Positions 22,173 through 23,317 of a DNA stretch of 23,317 nt are shown piece after piece. Source of the DNA: CAG-390 sp051867815 (lineage in GTDB: Bacteria > Bacillota > Clostridia > Oscillospirales > CAG-272); contig JBJDZD010000158.1 of the NCBI GenBank assembly GCA_051867815.1, positions 1 to 23,317 of the forward strand, written 5' to 3'. Position 1 is the stretch's first letter. Each line of letters opens with the position of its first letter. Below the pieces are notes generated by a model. That model ran no database searches and was not told where the DNA came from. It saw only the letters and a list, made by a program, of their open reading frames with translations. A program made the translations under genes and the position numbers.

Positions 22173-23317
22173 ATGAAAGTGATCGACAAATCCAAGATAA
22201 AGAAGGTCGCGCTGGCGTATTCCGGCGGTCTCGACACCTCCATCATCATCCCCTGGCTCAAGGAAAACTACAATAATTGCGAGGTCATTGCGGTCTCCGG
22301 CAACGTCGGTCAGGCCGACGAGCTTGAGGGCCTGGAGGAAAAGGCGCTCAAGACGGGAGCGTCGAAACTCTACGTTCTCGACCTCTGCGACGATTACGTG
22401 GACAATTACATCATCCCCACCATGAAGGCGGGCGCGATCTACGAGGAATACCTGCTCGGTACGTCGCACGCGCGGCCCTGCATCGCAAAGGCCCTCGTCG
22501 ATATCGCTCTCCGGGAGGGTTGCGACGCTATCTGCCACGGCTGTACCGGTAAGGGCAACGACCAGGTGCGCTTTGAGTTGACCATCAAGGCGTTCGCGCC
22601 CGACATGCCCGTCATCGCTCCATGGAGGGAGTGGGACATCAAGTCGAGGGAGGAAGAGATCGACTATGCCGAGGCGCACGGTGTTCCGCTTAAGATCAAT
22701 CGCGAGACCAACTATTCGAAGGACAAGAACCTCTGGCATCTTTCCCACGAGGGACTTGACCTTGAGGACACCGGCAACGAGCCGCAGTACGAAAAGCCCG
22801 GCTTCCTTGAAATGGGCGTTTCGCCCATCACCGCGCCCGATAAGCCCACGTACGTCGAGCTTGATTTCGTCGAGGGCGCACCCGTTGCGCTCAACGGCGA
22901 GAAGATGAGCGCGAAAAATATCATTCTCGCTCTCAATAAGATCGGCGGCGAGAACGGTATCGGTCTGCTTGACATCGTCGAAAACAGACTGGTCGGCATG
23001 AAGTGCCGCGGTGTCTACGAGACCCCCGGCGGAGCGATCCTTTATAAGGCGCACAGCGTGCTGGAGTCGATCTGCCTCGATAAATATACGCTCCACGAGA
23101 AGCAAAAGCTGGCGATCACCTTCGGCGAGCTGGTCTACAACGGCCAGTGGTTCACGCCCCTGCGCGAGGCGCTTTCCGCATTCGTTGACAAGACTCAGGA
23201 GACCGTCACCGGCAAGGTCAGACTCAAGCTTTATAAGGGCAACGTGATCAACGCCGGCGTCTGGAGCGACTATTCGCTGTACAGCGAGGAGATCGCCACC
23301 TTCGGCGAGTCCGACTA
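22173..23317 (+). CDS. argG: Argininosuccinate synthase (3' truncated)
   Basis: ArgG joins citrulline and aspartate with ATP to give argininosuccinate, the penultimate step of arginine synthesis. The 381 codons present start MKVIDKSKIKKVALAYSGGL (ATP-binding PP-loop SGGLDTS at 17-23) and include ARPCIAKALVDIALREG, GCTGKGNDQVRFE, PWREWDIKSREEEIDYA, INRETNYSKDKNLWH, and ENRLVGMKCRGVYETPGG. The frame runs open to the window end; the family is about 400-410 residues, so some 20-25 are missing. AAGGAG lies 6 bases before the ATG. argH is often next but is not in view. Confidence 0.97.
   Translation, partial: MKVIDKSKIKKVALAYSGGLDTSIIIPWLKENYNNCEVIAVSGNVGQADELEGLEEKALKTGASKLYVLDLCDDYVDNYIIPTMKAGAIYEEYLLGTSHARPCIAKALVDIALREGCDAICHGCTGKGNDQVRFELTIKAFAPDMPVIAPWREWDIKSREEEIDYAEAHGVPLKINRETNYSKDKNLWHLSHEGLDLEDTGNEPQYEKPGFLEMGVSPITAPDKPTYVELDFVEGAPVALNGEKMSAKNIILALNKIGGENGIGLLDIVENRLVGMKCRGVYETPGGAILYKAHSVLESICLDKYTLHEKQKLAITFGELVYNGQWFTPLREALSAFVDKTQETVTGKVRLKLYKGNVINAGVWSDYSLYSEEIATFGESD

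Noticed and set aside
22131..23105. Minus-strand frame of 324 codons opposite argG
   Set aside because: argG is complete in its motifs on plus, with promoter and ribosome binding site; the antisense frame is a shadow.
1..23317. CRISPR arrays, tRNA or rRNA genes, insertion sequences, phage genes, toxin-antitoxin or defence genes
   Set aside because: None was seen: no regularly spaced direct repeats, no transposase or integrase frames, and gaps between genes are all under 300 bases.

Overview
The window looks like the chromosome of a Gram-positive, low-to-moderate GC member of the Clostridia, possibly a gut Oscillospirales- or Christensenellales-like organism. The evidence is the Firmicutes-type gene orders (rimP-nusA-ylxR-ylxQ-infB; yybS-like-gdpP-rplI-dnaB; tilS-hpt-ftsH), RNase M5, strong GGAGG ribosome binding sites, AT-rich promoters inside otherwise GC-richer coding DNA, and a secreted protein with a C-terminal GCGS/membrane/KKK tail of a type I associate with uncultured Clostridia. 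The exact taxon cannot be fixed from the sequence. Almost all of it is ordinary core genome: no rRNA, tRNA, CRISPR array, IS element or prophage was seen.

Layout. (1) 1-5031, plus strand: a tightly packed, translationally coupled run of five genes: a 5'-truncated metallo-beta-lactamase-fold hydrolase, a U32-family Fe-S protein (RNA hydroxylation type), undecaprenyl-diphosphate phosphatase (uppP), RNase M5 (rnmV) and a Cys-type sulfatase. (2) 5032-7450, plus: a monocistronic unit with its own promoter, encoding a large exported protein with a glycosidase-like barrel (GH71/GH99-like), a CBM9/DOMON-like domain and a C-terminal anchor, ending in a bidirectional terminator. (3) 7517-12620, minus: the transcription/translation operon, in transcription order a small very basic 61-residue protein, rimP, nusA, ylxR (rnpM), ylxQ, infB, with a promoter and leader hairpin near 12.65-12.73 kb. 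(4) 12902-21996, plus, divergent from (3): a seven-gene run of a polytopic membrane protein (YybS/DUF2232-like), gdpP, rplI, dnaB, tilS, hpt, ftsH, closed by a terminator. (5) 22092-23317, plus: argG with a consensus promoter and a probable ArgR operator, cut off by the window end.

How the parts work together: blocks 3 and 4 are growth-core genes (ribosome maturation, transcription elongation/termination, translation initiation, c-di-AMP turnover, replication helicase, tRNA-Ile lysidine synthesis, purine salvage, membrane proteolysis) transcribed divergently from a 281-bp AT-rich control region. Block 1 mixes envelope (UppP) and RNA (U32, RNase M5) functions with a sulfatase of unknown substrate. 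Block 2 is the most clearly accessory gene. Points most worth a second look are the small basic leader gene of the nusA operon, its leader hairpin, the 11-base promoter motif shared with the exported glycosidase-like gene, the sulfatase coupled to RNase M5, and the GCGS-type C-terminus. No clearly new multi-gene system was found.
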